DNA of 64,000 bases from Xanthostigma xanthostigma. Lineage: Eukaryota > Arthropoda > Insecta > Raphidioptera > Raphidiidae. The DNA is taken from NCBI GenBank assembly GCA_963575645.1, contig OY754472.1, forward strand, positions 26,785,401 to 26,849,400. Reading direction: 5' to 3'. Made by a program: the position numbers and the translations under genes. The notes beneath the pieces were generated by a model, which worked only from the letters and a program-made list of their open reading frames with translations, did no database searches and was not told the origin of the DNA. Numbering within the stretch: position 1 is the stretch's first letter; every line of letters begins with the position of its first letter. Shown here one piece after another: positions 1 through 12,965 of the stretch.

Positions 1-1855
1 GCATTTTCTTATGAGATAATGATCCAAACCTAAAAGATATAGTGTAAATAGACTAACCCTCATGAAATAAAGCAATTTTGCCTATAAGGACTCATTTGCA
101 CCTAATTGTCATAAAGCTTGTAAAAACTGCTTGTCTGCGTTAAAATAATGGTTAATATGCAGTTTGCATTTTCTTATGAGAGAATGATCCAAACCTGAAT
201 GTTATAGTGTAATTAGACTTACCCTCATGAAATAAAGCAATTTTGCCGATAAGGACTCATTTGCACCTAATTGTCGTAAAGCATGTAAAAACTGCTTGTC
301 TGCTTTAAAATAATGGTTAATATGCAGTTTACATTTTCTTATGAGAGAATGATCCAAACCTGAATGTTATAGTGTAAATAGACTTAACTTCATGAAATAA
401 AGCAATTTTACCTATAAGGACTCATTTGCCCCTAATTGTCATAAAGCATGTAAAAACTGCTTGTATGCGTTAAAATAATGGCTAATATGCAGTTTGCATT
501 TTCTTATGAGAGAATGATCCAAACCTGAATGTTATAGTGTAAATAGACTTACCTTTGTAAAATAAAGCAATTTTGCCTATAAGGACTCATTTGCACGCAA
601 TTGTCGTGAAGCATGTAAAAACTGCTTGTCTGCGTGAAAATGATAGAAAATATGCAGTTTCCATTTTCTTATGAGAGAATGATCCAAACCTGAATGTTAT
701 AGTGTAAATAGACTTAACTTCATGAAATAAAGCAATTTTGCCTATAAGGACTCATTTGCCCCTAATTGTCATAAAGCATGTAAAAACTGCTTGTATGCGT
801 TAAAATAATGGCTAATATGCAGTTTGCATTTTCTTGTGAGAGAATGATCCAAACCTGAATGTTATAGTGTAAGTAAACTTACCTTTGTAAAATAAACCAA
901 TTTTGCCTATAAGGACTCATTTGCAACTAATTGTCGTAAAGCATGTAAAAACTGCTTGTCTGCGTTAAAATAATGGGTAATATGCAGTTTGCATTTTCTT
1001 ATGAGAGAATAATCCAAACCTGAATGTTATAGTGTAAATAGACTAACCCTCATGAAATAAAGCAATTTTGCCTATAAGGACTCATTTGCCCCTAATTGTC
1101 ATAAAGCATGTAAAAACTGCTTGTATGCGTTAAAATAATGGTTAATATGCAGTTTGCATTTTTTTATGAGAGAATGATCTAAACCTGAATGTTATAGTGT
1201 AAATAGACTTACCCTCATGAAATAAAGCAATTTTGCCTATAAGGACTCATTTGCACCTAATTGTCATAAAGCATGTAAAAACTGCTTGTATGCGTTTAAA
1301 TAATGGTTAATATGCAGTTTGCATTTTCTTATGAGAGAATGATCCAAACCTGAATGATATAGTGTAAATAGACTTACCTTCATGAAATAAAGCAATTTTG
1401 CCTATAAGGACTCATTTGCCCCTTATTGTCATAAAGCATGTAAAAACTGCTTGTATGCGTTAAAATAATGGTTAATATGCAGTTTGCATTTTCTTATGAG
1501 AGAATGATCCAAACCTGAATGTTATAGTGTAAATAGACTTACCTTTGTAAAATAAAGCAATTTTGCCTATAAGGACTCATTTGCACGCAATTGTCGTGAA
1601 GCATGTAAAAACTGCTTGTCTGCGTTAAAATGATAGTAAATATGCAGTTTGCATTTTCTTATGAGAGAATGATCCAAACCTGAATGTTATAGTGTAAATA
1701 GACTAACCCTCATGAAATAAAGCAATTTTGCCTATCAGGACTCATTTGCACCTAATTGTCATAAAGATTGTAAAAACTGCTTGTCTGCGTTAAAATAATG
1801 GTTAATATGCAGTTTGCATTTTCTTATGAGAGAATGATCCAAACCTGAATGTTAT

Positions 1856-1869
1856 AGTCTAAATAGACT
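1856..1869. other. 14-bp dyad in satellite, agtctaaatagact form
   Basis: The monomer segment agtctaaatagact is a perfect inverted repeat with 6-bp arms and a 2-bp centre. It recurs in many monomers, for example near 6803, 7289, 16206, 17031 and 17849. The commoner form agtgtaaatagact has one broken pair. The role is unknown; it could be a protein site or neutral. Confidence 0.6.
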
Positions 1870-3810
1870 TACCTTTGTAAAATAAAGCAATTTTGCCTAT
1901 AAGGACTCATTTGCACGCAATTGTCGTGAAGCATGTAAAAACTGCTTGTCTGCGTTAAAATGATAGTAAATATGCAGTTTGCATTTTCTTATGAGAGAAT
2001 GATCCAAACCGGAATGTTATAGTGTAAATAGACTTAACTTCATGAAATAAAGCAATTTTGCCTATAAGGACTCATTTGCCCCTAATTGTCATAAAGCATG
2101 CAAAAACTGCTTGTATGCGTTAAAATAATGGCTAATATGCAGTTTGCATTTTCTTATGAGAGAATGATCCAAACCTGAATGTTATAGTGTAAATAGACTT
2201 ACCTTTGTAAAATAAAGCAATTTTGCCTATAAGGACTCATTTGCACGCAATTGTCGTGAAGCATGTAAAAACTGCTTGTCTGCGTGAAAATGATAGAAAG
2301 AATGCAGTTTCCATTTTCTTAAGAGAGAATGATCCAAACCTGAATGTTATAGTGTAAATAGACTTACCTTCATGAAATAAAGCAATTTTGCCTATAAGGA
2401 CTCATTTGCCCCTAATTGTCATAAAGCATGTAAAAACTGCTTGTATGCGTTAAAATAATGGTTAATATGCAGTTTGCATTTTCTTATGAGAGAATGATCC
2501 AAACCTGAATGGTATAGTGTAAATAGACTTACCCTCATGAAATAATGCAATTTTGTCTATAAGGACTTATTTGCACCTAATTGTCGTAAACCATGTAAAA
2601 ACTGCTTGTCTGCGTGAAAATGATAGTCAATATTCAGTTTGCATTTTCTTATGAGAGAATGATCCAAACCTGAATATTATAGTGTAAATAGACTTACCCT
2701 CATGAAATAAAGCAATTTTGCCTATAAGGACTCATTTGCCCCTAATTGTCATAAAGCATGTAAAAACTGCTTGTATGCGTTTAAATAATGGTTAATATGC
2801 AGTTTGCATTTTTTTATGAGAGAATGATCTAAATCTGAATGTTATAGTGTAAATAGACTTACCCTCATGAAATAAAGCAATTTTGCCTATAAGGACTCAT
2901 TTGCACCTAATTGTCATAAAGCATGTAAAAACTGCTTGTATGCGTTAAAATAATGGTTATTATGCAGTTTGCATTTTCTTATGAGAGAATGATCCAAACC
3001 TGAATGATATAGTGTAAATAGACTTACCTTCATGAAATAACACAATTTTGCCTATAGGGACTCATTTGCACGCAATTGTCGTGAAGCATGTAAAAACTGC
3101 TTGTCTGCGTGAAAATGATAGAAAATATGCAGTTTCCATTTTCTTATGAGAGAATGATCCAAACCTGAATGTTATAGTGTAAATAGACTTACCCTCATGA
3201 AATAAAGCAATTTTGCCTATAAGGACTCATTTGCACCTAATTGTCATAAAGCATGTAAAAACTGCTTGTATGCGTTAAAATAATGGTTAATATGCAGTTT
3301 GCATTTTCTTATGAGAGAATGATCCAAACCTGAATGTTATAGTGTAAATAGACTAACCCTCATGAAATAAAGCAATTTTGCCTATAAGGACTCATTTGCC
3401 CCTAATTGTCCTAAAACATGTAAAAACTGCTTGTATGCGTTAAAATAATGGTTAATATGCAGTTTGCATTTTCTTATGAGAGAATAATCCAAACCTGAAT
3501 TATATAGTGTAAATAGACTTAACTTCATAAAATAAAGCAATTTTGCCTATAAAGACTCATTTGCCCCTCATTGTCATAAAGCATGTAAAAACTGCTTGTA
3601 TGCGTTAAAATAATGGTTAATATGCAGTTTGCATTTTCTTATGAGAGAATGATCCAAACCTGAATGTTATAGTGTAAATTGACTTACCTTTGTAAAATAA
3701 AGCAATTTTGCCTATAAGGACTCATTTGCACGCAATAGTCGTGAAGCATGTAAAAACTGCTTGTCTGCGTTAAAATAATGGTTAATATGCAGTTTGCATT
3801 TTCTTATGAG

Positions 3811-5830
3811 AGAATAATCCAAACCTGAATAATATAGTGTAAATAGACTAACCTTCATGAAATAAAGCAATTTTGCCTATAAGGACTCATTTGCACCTAA
3901 GTGTCATAAAGCTTGTAAAAACTGCTTGTATGCGTTAAAATAATAGTAAATATGCAGTTTGCATTTTCTTATGAGAGAATGATCCAAACCTAATTGTTAT
4001 AGTGTAAATAGACTAACCCTCATAAATAAAACAATTTTGCCTATAAGGACTCATTTGCCCCTAATTGTCATAAAGCATGTAAAAACTGCTTTTATGCGTT
4101 AAAATGATAGTAAATATGCAGTTTGCATTTTCTTATGAGAGAATGATCCAAACCTAAATGTTATAGTGTAAATAGACTAACCCTCATGAAATAAAGCAAT
4201 TTTGCCTATAAGGACTCATTTGCACCTAATTGTCATAAAGCTTGTAAAAACTGTTTGTATGCGTTAAAATAATAGTTAATATGCAGTTTGCATTTCCTTA
4301 TGAGAGAATGATCCAAACCTGAATGTTACAGTGTAAATAGACTAACCCTCATGAAATAAAGCAATTTTGCCTATCAGGACTTATTTGCACCTAATTGTCA
4401 TAAAGCTTGTAAAAACTGCTTGTCTGCGCGAAAATGATAGAAAATATGCAGTTTCCATTTTCTTATGAGAGAATGATCCAAACCTGAATGTTATAGTGTA
4501 AATAGACTTACCCTCATGAAATAAAGCAATTTTGCCTATAAAGACTTATTTGCACCTAATTGTCGTAAAGCATGTAAAAACTGCTTGTCTGCGTTTAAAT
4601 AATTGTTAATATGCAGTTTGCATTTTCTTATTAGAGAATGATCCAAACCTGAATGTTATAGTGTAAATAGACTTACCTTCATGAAATAAAGCAATTTTGC
4701 CTATAAGGACTCATTTGCCCCTAATTGTCATAAAGCATGTAAAAACTGCTTGTATGCGTTAAAATAATGGTTAATATGCAGTTTGCATTTTCTTATGAGA
4801 GAATGATCCAAACCTGATTGTTATAGTGTAAATAGACTTACCCTCATGAAATAATGCAATTTTGCCAAAAAGGTCTCATTTGCACCTAATTGTCATAAAG
4901 CTTGTAAAAACTGCTTGTATGCGTTAAAATAATAGTTAATATGCAGTTTGCCTTTTCTTATGAGAGAATGATCCAAACCTGAATGTTATAGTTTAAGTAA
5001 ACTTACCTTTGTAAAATAAAGCAATTTTGCCTATAAGGACTCATTTGCCCCTAATTGTCATAAAGCATATAAAAACTGCTTGTATGCGTTAAAATAATGG
5101 TTAATATGCAGTTTGCATTTTCTTATGAGAGAATGATCCAAACCTGAATGTTATAGTGTAAATAGACTTACCTTTGTAAAATAAAGCAATTTTGCCTATA
5201 AGGACTTATTTGCACGCAATTGTCGTGAAGCATGTAAAAACTGCTTGTCTGCGTGAAAATGATAGAAACTATGCAGTTTCCATTTTCTTATGAGAGAATG
5301 ATCCAAACCTGAATGTTATAGTGTAAATAGACTTACCCTCATGAAATAAAGCAATTTTGCCTATAAAGACTTATTTGCACCTAATTGTCGTAAAGCATGT
5401 AAAAACTGCTTGTCTGCGTTTAAATAATGGTTAATATGCAGTTTGCATTTTCTTATTAGAGAATGATCCAAACCTGAATGTTATAGTGTAAATAGACTTA
5501 CCTTCTTGAAATAAAGCAATTTTGCCTATAAGGACTCATTTGCCCCTAATTGTCATAAAGCATGTAAACACTGCTTGTATGCGTTAAAATAATGGTTAAT
5601 ATGCAGTTTGCATTTTCTTATGAGAGAATGATCCAAACCTGATTGTTATAGTGTAAATAGACTTACCCTCATGAAATAATGCAATTTTGCCTATAAGGAC
5701 TTAATTGCACCTAATTGTCGTAAACCATGTAAAAACTGCTTGTCTGCGTGAAAATGATAGTCAATATTCAGTTTGCATTTTCTTATGAGAGAATGATCCA
5801 AACCTGAATGTTATAGTGTAAACAGACTTA
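3811..5830 (+). repeat. Long-range satellite block, copies at 17996 and 51410
   Basis: The variant order here (aataatatag, cctaattgttatag, actgcttttatgcg, gttacagtg, gccaaaaagg, gcagtttgccttttc, catataaaaac, accttcttgaaataaag, catgtaaacactg) recurs at about 17996-19850 with one monomer missing, and its first part recurs at about 51410-52520. This ties blocks 1, 2 and 3 together as one family of copied segments on both sides of both transposons. Confidence 0.75.
4990..5003. other. 14-bp dyad in satellite, agtttaagtaaact form
   Basis: At the same monomer position as the agtctaaatagact dyad, this type has agtttaagtaaact, again a perfect 6-bp-arm inverted repeat. Both members of one pair have changed (C-G to T-A). 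Other copies lie near 6146, 9268, 10762, 19012 and 22803. The near form agtgtaagtaaact has one mismatch. Confidence 0.6.
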
Positions 5831-8800
5831 TCCTCATGAAATAAAGCAATTTTGCCTATAAGGACTCATTTGCACCTAATTGTCATAAAGCATGTAAAAA
5901 CTGCTTGTATGCGTTAAAATAATGGTTAATATGCAGTTTGCATTTTCTTATGAGAGAATGATCCAAACCTGAATTATATAGTGTAAATAGACTAACCTTC
6001 ATGAAATAAAGCAATTTTGACTATAAGGACTCATTTGCACCTAATTGTCATAAAGCTTGTAAAAAATGTTTGTATGCGTTAAAATAATACTTAATATGCA
6101 GTTTGCATTTTCTTATGAGAGAATGATCGAAACCTGAATGTTATAGTTTAAGTAAACTTACCTTTGTAAAATAAAGCAATTTTGCCTATAAGGACTCATT
6201 TGCACCTAATTGTCGTAAAGCATGTAAAAACTGCTTGTCTGCGTTAAAATAATGGTTAATTCGCAGTTTGCATTTTCTTATGAGAGAATGATATAAACCT
6301 AAATGTTATAGTGTAAATAGACTAACCCTAATGAAATAAAGCAATTTTGCCTAAAAGGACTCATTTGCACCTAATTGTCATAAAGCTTGTTAAGACTGCT
6401 TGTATGCGTTAAAATAATAGTTAATATGCAGTTTGCATTTTCTTATGAGAGAATGATCCAAACCTGAATGTTATAGTTTAAGTAAACATACCTTTGTAAA
6501 ATAAAGCAATTTTGCCTATAAGGACTCATTTGCACCTAATTGTAAAGCATGTAAAAACTGCTTCTCTGCGTTAAAATAATGGTTAATATGCAGTTTGCAT
6601 TTTCTTATGAGAGAATGATCCAAACCTGAATGTTATAGTGCAAATAGACTTACCTTTGTAAAATAAAGCAATTTTGCCTATAAGGACTCATTTGCACGCA
6701 ATTGTCGTGAAGCATGTAAAAACTGCTTGTCTGCGTTAAAATAATGGTTAATATGCAGTTTGCATTTTCTTATGAGAGAATGATCCAAACCTGAATGTTA
6801 TAGTCTAAATAGACTTACCTTTGTAAAATAAAGCAATTTTGCCTATAAGGACTCATTTGCACGCAATTGTCGTAAAGCATGTAAAAACTGCTTGTCTGCG
6901 TTAAAATGATAGTAAATATGCAGTTTGCATTTTCTTATGAGAGAATGATCCAAACCTGAATGTTATAGTGTAAATAGACTTACCTTCATGAAATAAAGCA
7001 ATTTTGCCTATAAGGACTCATTTGCCCCTAATTGTCATAAAGCATGTAAAAACTGCTTGTATGCGTTAAAATAATGGTTAATATGCAGTTTGCATTTTCT
7101 TATGAGAGAATGATCCAAACCTGAATGTTATAGTGTAAATAGACTTACCTTCATGAAATAAAGCAATTTTGCCTATAAGGACTCATTTGCCCCTAATTGT
7201 CATAAAGCATGTAAAAACTGCTTGTATGCGTTAAAATAATGGTTAATATGCAGTTTGCATTTTCTTATGAGAGAATGATCCAAACCTGAATGTTATAGTC
7301 TAAATAGACTTACCTTTGTAAAATAAAGCAATTTTGCCTATAAGGACTTATTTGCACGCAATTGTCGTGAAGCATGTAAAAACTGCTTGTCTGCGTTAAA
7401 ATGATAGTAAATATGCAGTTTGCATTTTCTTATGAGAGAATGATCCAAACCTGAATGTTATAGTGTAAATAGACTAACCCTCATGAAATAAAGCAATTTT
7501 GCCTATCAGGACTCATTTGCACCTAATTGTCATAAAGCTTGTAAAAACTGCTTGTCTGCGTTAAAATAATGGTTAAAATGCAGTTTGCATTTTCTTATGA
7601 GAGAATGATCTAAACCTGAATGTTATAGTGTAAATAGACTTACCCTCATGAAATAAAGCAATTTTGCCTATAAGGACTCATTTGCACCTAATTGTCATAA
7701 AGCATGTAAAAACTGCTTGTATGCGTTAAAATAATGGTTAATATGCAGTTTGCATTTTCTTATGAGAGAATGATCCAAAACTGAATGATATAGTGTAAAT
7801 AGACTTACCTTCATGAAATAACACAATTTTGCTTATAAGGACTCATTTGCCCCTTATTGTCATAAAGCATGTAAAAACTGCTTGTATGCGTTAAAATAAT
7901 ATCTAATATGCAGTTTGCATTTTCTTATGACAGAATGATCCAAACCTGAATGGTATAGTGTAAATAGACTTAACTTCATGAAATAAAGCAATTTTGCCTA
8001 TAAGGACTCATTTGCCCCTAATTGTCATAAAGCATGTAAAAACTGCTTGTAGGCGTTAAAATAATGGTTAATATGCAGTTTGCATTTTCTTATGAGAGAA
8101 TGATCCAAACCTGAATGTTATAGTGTAAGTAAACTTACCTTTGTGAAATAAAGCAATTTTGCCTATAAGGACTCATTTGCACCTAATTGTCGTTAAGCAT
8201 GTAAAAACTGCTTGTCTGCGTTAAAATAATGGTTAATATGCAGTTTGCATTTTCTTATGAGAGAATGATTTAAACCTGAATTATATAGTGTAAATAGACT
8301 AACCTTCATGAAATAAAGCAATTTTGCCTATAAGGACTCATTTGCCCCTAATTGTCATAAAGCATGTAAAAACTGCTTGTAGGCGTTAAAATAATGGTTA
8401 ATATGCAGTTTGCATTTTCTTATGAGAGAATGATCCAAACCTGAATGTTATAGTGTAAATAGACTTACCTTCATGAAATAAAGCAATTTTGCCTATAAGG
8501 ACTCATTTGCCCCTAATTGTCATAAAGCATGTAAAAACTGCTTGTATGCGTTAAAATAATGGTTAATATGCAGTTTGCATTTTCTTATGAGAGAATGATC
8601 TAAACCTGAATTTTATAGTCTAAATAGACTTACCTTTGTAAAATAAAGCAATTTTGCCTATAAGGACTCATTTGCACGCAATTGTCGTGAAGCATGTAAA
8701 AACTGCTTGTCTGCGTGAAAATGACAGTAAATATTCAGTTTGCATTTTCTTATGAGAGAATGATCCAAACCTGAATGTTATAGTGTAAATAGACTAACCC

Positions 8801-9517
8801 TCATGAAATAAAGCAATTTTGCCTATCAGGACTCATTTGCACCTAATTGTCATAAAGCTTGTAAAAACTGCTTGTATGCGTTAAAATAATTGTTAATATG
8901 CAGTTTGCATTTTCTTATGAGATAATGATCCAAACCTAAAAGATATAGTGTAAATAGACTAACCCTCATGAAATAAAGCAATTTTGCCTATAAGGGCTCA
9001 TTTGCACCTAATTGTCATAAAGCTTGTAAAAACTGCTTGTCTGCGTTAAAATAATGGTAAAAATGCAGTTTGCATTTTCTTATGAGAGAATGATCCAAAC
9101 CTGAATGTTATAGTGTAAATAGACTTACCTTCATGAAATAAAGCAATTTTGCCTATAAGGACTTATTTGCCCCTAATTGTCATAAAGCATGTAAAAACTG
9201 CTTGTATGCGTTAAAATAATGGTTAATATGCAGTTTGCATTTTCTTATGAGAGAATGATCCAAACCTGAATGTTATAGTTTAAGTAAACTTACCTTTGTA
9301 AAATAAAGCAATTTTGCCTATAAGGTTTCATTTGCCCCTAATTGTCATAAAGCATGTAAAAACTGCTTGTATGCGTTAAAATAATGGTTAATATGCAGTT
9401 TGCATTATCTTATGAGAGAATGATCCAAACCTGAATGTTATAGTGTAAATAGACTTACCCTCATGAAATAAAGCAATTTTGCCTATAAAGACTTATTTGC
9501 ACCTAATTGTCGTAAAG

Positions 9518-9521
9518 CATG
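9518..9521. other. Empty-site equivalent of transposon 1 target
   Basis: The monomer at about 9480-9600 has ctataaagacttatttgcacc, aagCATGtaaaaac, cttgtctgtgtttaaa and ttattagagaatgatctaaacc. The same rare combination flanks transposon 1 (left flank 11630-11667, right flank 15291-15370), so the unoccupied sequence can be read directly. Farther left the flanks differ (gtttgcattatc here, gtttccattttc at 11545). Confidence 0.85.
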
Positions 9522-11663
9522 TAAAAACTGCTTGTCTGTGTTTAAATAATGGTTAATATGCAGTTTGCATTTTCTTATTAGAGAATGATCTAAACCTGAA
9601 TGTTATAGTGTAAATAGACTTACCTTCATGAAATAAAGCAATTTTGCCTATAAGGACTCATTTGCCCCTAATTGTCATAAAGCATGTAAAAACTGCTTGT
9701 ATGCGTTAAAATAATGGTTAATATGCAGTTTGCATTTTCTTATGAGAGAATGATCCAAACCTGATTGTTATAGTGTAAATAGATTTACCCTCATGAAATA
9801 ATGCAATTTTGCCTATAAGGACTTTTGCACCTAATTGTCGTAAACCATGTAAAAACTGCTTGTCTGCGTGAAAATGATAGTCAATATTCAGTTTGCATTT
9901 TCTTATGAGAGAATGATACAAACCTGAATGTTATAGTGTAAACAGACTTACCCTCATGAAATAAAGCAATTTTGCCTATAAGGACTCATTTGCACCTAAT
10001 TGTTATAAAGCATGTAAAAACTGCTTGTATGCGTTAAAATAATGGTTAATATGCAGTTTGCATTTTCTTATGAGAGAATGATCCAAACCTGAATTATATA
10101 GTGTAAATAGACTAACCTTCATGAAATAAAGCAATTTTGACTATAAGGACTCATTTGCCCCTAATTGTCATAAAGTATGTAAAAACTGCTTGTAGGCGTT
10201 AAAATAGTGGTTAATATGCAGTTTGCATTTTCTTATGAGAGAATGATCCAAACCTGAATGTTATAGTATAAGTAAACTTACCTTTGTGAAATAAAGCAAT
10301 TTTGCCTATAAGGACTCATTTGCACCTAATTGTCGTAAAGCATGTAAAAACTGCTTTTCTGCGTTAAAATTATGGTTAATATGCAGTTTGCATTTTCTTA
10401 TGAGAGAATAATCCAAACCTGAATTATAGAGTGTAAATAGACTAACCTTCATTAAATAAAGCAATTTTGCCTATAAGGACTCATTTGCCCCTAATTGTCA
10501 TAAAGCATGTAAAAACTGCTTGTATGCGTTAAAATAATGGTTAATATGCAGTTTGCATTTTCTTATGAGAGAATGATCCAAACCTGAATGTTATAGTATA
10601 AATAGACTAACCATCATGAAATAAAGCAATTTTGCCTATAAGGACTCATTTGCACCTAATTGTCATAAAGCTTGTAAAAACTGTTTGTATGCGTTAAAAT
10701 AATAGTTAATATGCAGTTTGCATTTTCTTATGAGAGAATGATCGAAACCTGAATGTTATAGTTTAAGTAAACTTACCTTTGTAAAATAAAGCAATTTTGC
10801 CTATAAGGACTCATTTGCACCTAATTGTCGTAAAGCATGTAAAATCTGCTTGTCTGCGTTAAAATAATGGTTAATATGCAGTTTGCATTTTCTTATGAGA
10901 GAATGATCCAAACCTGAATGTTATAGTGTAACTAGACTTACCTTCATGAAATAAAGCAATTTTGCCTATAAGGACTCATTTGCCTTTAATTGTCATAAAG
11001 CATGTAAAAACTGCTTGTATGCGTTAAAATAATGGTTAATATGCAGTTTGCATTTTCCTATGAGAGAATGATCCAAACCTGAATGTTATAGTGTAAATAG
11101 ACTTACCTTTGTAAAATAAAGCAATTTTGCCTATAAGGACTCATTTGCACGCAAATGTCGTGAAGCAGGTAAAAACTGCTTGTATGCGTTAAAATAATGG
11201 TTAATTCGCAGTTTGCATTTTCTTATGAGAGAATGATCCAAACCTGAATGATATAGTGTAAATAGACTAACCCTCATGAAATAAAGCAATTTTGCCTATA
11301 AGGACTCATTTGCACCTAATTGTCATAAAGCTTGTAAAAACTGCTTGTATGCGTTAAAATAATGGTTAATATTATGCAGTTTGCATTTTCTGATGAGAGA
11401 ATAATCCAAACCTGAATTATATAGTGTAAATAGACTTACCTTTGTAAAATAAAGCAATTTTGCCTATAAGGACTCATTTGCACGCAATTGTCGTGAAGCA
11501 TGTAAAAACTGCTTGTCTGCGTGAAAATGATAGAAAATATGCAGTTTCCATTTTCTTATGAGAGAATGATCCAAACCTGAATGTTATAGTGTAAATAGAC
11601 TTACCCTCATGAAATAAAGCAATTTTGCCTATAAAGACTTATTTGCACCTAATTGTCGTAAAG

Positions 11664-11667
11664 CATG
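11664..11667. repeat. Target-site duplication CATG, left
   Basis: Left CATG copy at the edge of transposon 1. It pairs with 15291-15294, and the uninterrupted equivalent is at 9518-9521. CATG is a palindrome and occurs once at this monomer position (aaagcatgtaaaaac). Confidence 0.85.
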
Positions 11668-11669
11668 AC

Positions 11670-11697
11670 GAACCCCAGTTTCAAAACCTGCCTTTAG
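11670..11697 (+). repeat. Left terminal inverted repeat of transposon 1
   Basis: 28 bp starting gaaccccagtttcaaaac and ending cctttag, perfectly inverted at 15262-15289. Two bases (ac) separate it from the left CATG and one base (t) separates the right repeat from its CATG, so the true tip is probably A-(C)-GAACCCC with a 1-bp difference between ends. Confidence 0.92.
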
Positions 11698-11926
11698 CTC
11701 ATTTGCAGCTTTCGAGAAAACTACAAAAAATGGTTCAAACTTACAATAAAGCATATTTAAACTCGACAAATTTTCTCTAGATGGCAGGATGGATTTAGAA
11801 ACAAAATATATTTTTTTTAATTTGAATAGTTGACGTAAAAGTGCATTTTTTTTATACGCTTTATATTAGTTTGGGTTGTAAATATGTATGTATGTAACTA
11901 ACTCCGTAACGGAATCTTTGAGCATA
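11698..11926. other. Non-coding end of transposon 1
   Basis: AT-rich, no open frame of note. It contains a short tatg microsatellite (tatgtatgtatgta near 11883) and a small dyad tccgtaacgga at 11903-11913. No promoter was recognised. Confidence 0.6.
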
Positions 11927-12344
11927 ATTTTCACCAATTTCCCGAAGTCTGATTAATTTGAAACTTTGCATACGTATCAAGGACCGATGACAATGCAATA
12001 ATTTGATAACAGTTTCCCATTATCCTTATTAGGACCCCCAGGATTAATAAATTCTTTTATAGATCCTCTGTAGTAAACGCTTTATTTTCACCAATTTCCC
12101 GAAGTCTGATTAATTTGAAACTTTGCATACGTATCAAGGACCGATGACAATGCAATAATTTGATAACAGTTTCCCATTATCCTTATTAGGACCCCCAGGA
12201 TTAATAAATTCTTTTATAGATCCTCAGATTAATTTGAAACTTTGCATACGTATCAAGGACCGATGACAATGCAATAATTTGATAACAGTTTCCCATTATC
12301 CTTATTAGGACCCCCAGGATTAATAAATTCTTTTATAGATCCTC
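11927..12344 (+). repeat. Three direct repeats, 142/142/118 bp
   Basis: Copy 1 is 11927-12068, copy 2 is 12084-12225 (157-bp offset, with a 15-bp spacer tgtagtaaacgcttt) and copy 3 is 12227-12344. Copy 3 lacks the first 24 bp and follows copy 2 at a 119-bp offset. Each begins attttcaccaatttcccgaa (copy 3 begins at gattaatttgaaac) and ends ctttt...agatcctc. The copies look identical, so the amplification is young. They lie in the non-coding part of transposon 1 and may be an inserted repeat or transposon-specific subterminal repeats. Confidence 0.95.
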
Positions 12345-12363
12345 AAACTAAAAAGTGAAAAAT

Positions 12364-12580
12364 AAAATATAGTTTAAAAAAAACTAAAAAACACGCTTTA
12401 TATCGCACTAAAAAGTAAAAAATAATTGTTTTAAAATAAGCTTAAAAAGCGTTGGGCGCTCGATGTACGAAAATGTGGAACAAAGCGCCCCACGCTTTTT
12501 AAGCTTATTTTAAAACAATTATTTTTTACTTTTTAGTGCGATATAAAGCGTGTTTTTTAGTTTTTTTTAAACTATATTTT
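12364..12580. repeat. 97-bp near-perfect hairpin with 23-nt loop
   Basis: The left arm 12364-12460 and right arm 12484-12580 are inverted copies with one mismatch seen (gcgttgggcgct against gcgtggggcgct), and the loop is 12461-12483. The arms contain acacgctttatatcgcac, ataagctt and agcgt. A related piece, actaaaaagtgaaaaataa, lies just outside at 12346 (compare actaaaaagtaaaaaataa at 12407). This could be a small foldback or MITE-like insertion or an internal palindrome of the transposon. No clear target duplication was found at its edges. Confidence 0.93.
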
Positions 12581-12965
12581 TTTAAATAAAATTTACTTGT
12601 GGCATGTTATGAAACAAATTCATATATATGACTTATTTTGTAGCAAATTCTATATTTAAGGGCATAATTTGAAACATAATAAAACTGTAAGCGATTCTGC
12701 AAAATCCAGTGGCAGTACATTAGGAAATAGTTTATTAATTGATAAAAAAATAATAAGTACATACTATATAAATAGTTATTTCAAAAAAACGTTTTATTAA
12801 AAAAAATACACTCTGGGTAAATAAAAATAAATTGTAAACTATTACATTTTTATCTGTTAAATTATTATTAAATTATATTTATCCATTAAAAATAACTTTT
12901 TTTCACAACCATTTCAATCACAAAAAAAATTAAAAAAATATCATAGATTTTCAGTCTTATCTGCA
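12581..12965 (-). other. 3' non-coding region of transposase gene
   Basis: Very AT-rich sequence downstream (on the minus strand) of the transposase stop codon. A minus-strand AATAAA at 12793-12798, about 170 nt beyond the stop, is a reasonable poly(A) signal; another lies at 12731-12736. Nothing else is recognised. Confidence 0.45.

Larger units (their letters stand above)
1..11667 (+). repeat. 165-bp satellite array, block 1
   Basis: About 71 head-to-tail copies of an AT-rich 165-bp monomer. The phase marker gcattttcttatgag recurs at 1, 166, 331 and 496, which gives the period directly. Conserved monomer parts include gcaattttgcctataagg, catgtaaaaactgcttgt and gaatgatccaaacctgaat. Variable parts are the acttacc/actaacc/acttaac stretch and the cacctaattgtcat / cacgcaattgtcgtg / cccctaattgtcat stretch. 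Variants are linked into types: ctttgta usually goes with cacgcaattgtcgtg, and acttaacttcatg with cccctaattgtcat. Only small indels break the period, for example a 3-bp loss near 6540 and a 3-bp gain near 11371. The length is close to nucleosomal spacing, as in many centromeric or pericentromeric satellites, but a centromeric role is not shown. The block continues beyond the window start. Confidence 0.98.

Noticed and set aside
9718-9921. Minus-strand open frame of 67 codons
   Set aside because: Same satellite frame, opened by a 2-bp deletion near 9823 and variant bases. No independent coding signal.
1-11667. CRISPR-like array
   Set aside because: The whole 165-bp unit repeats without unique spacers, and the context is eukaryotic.
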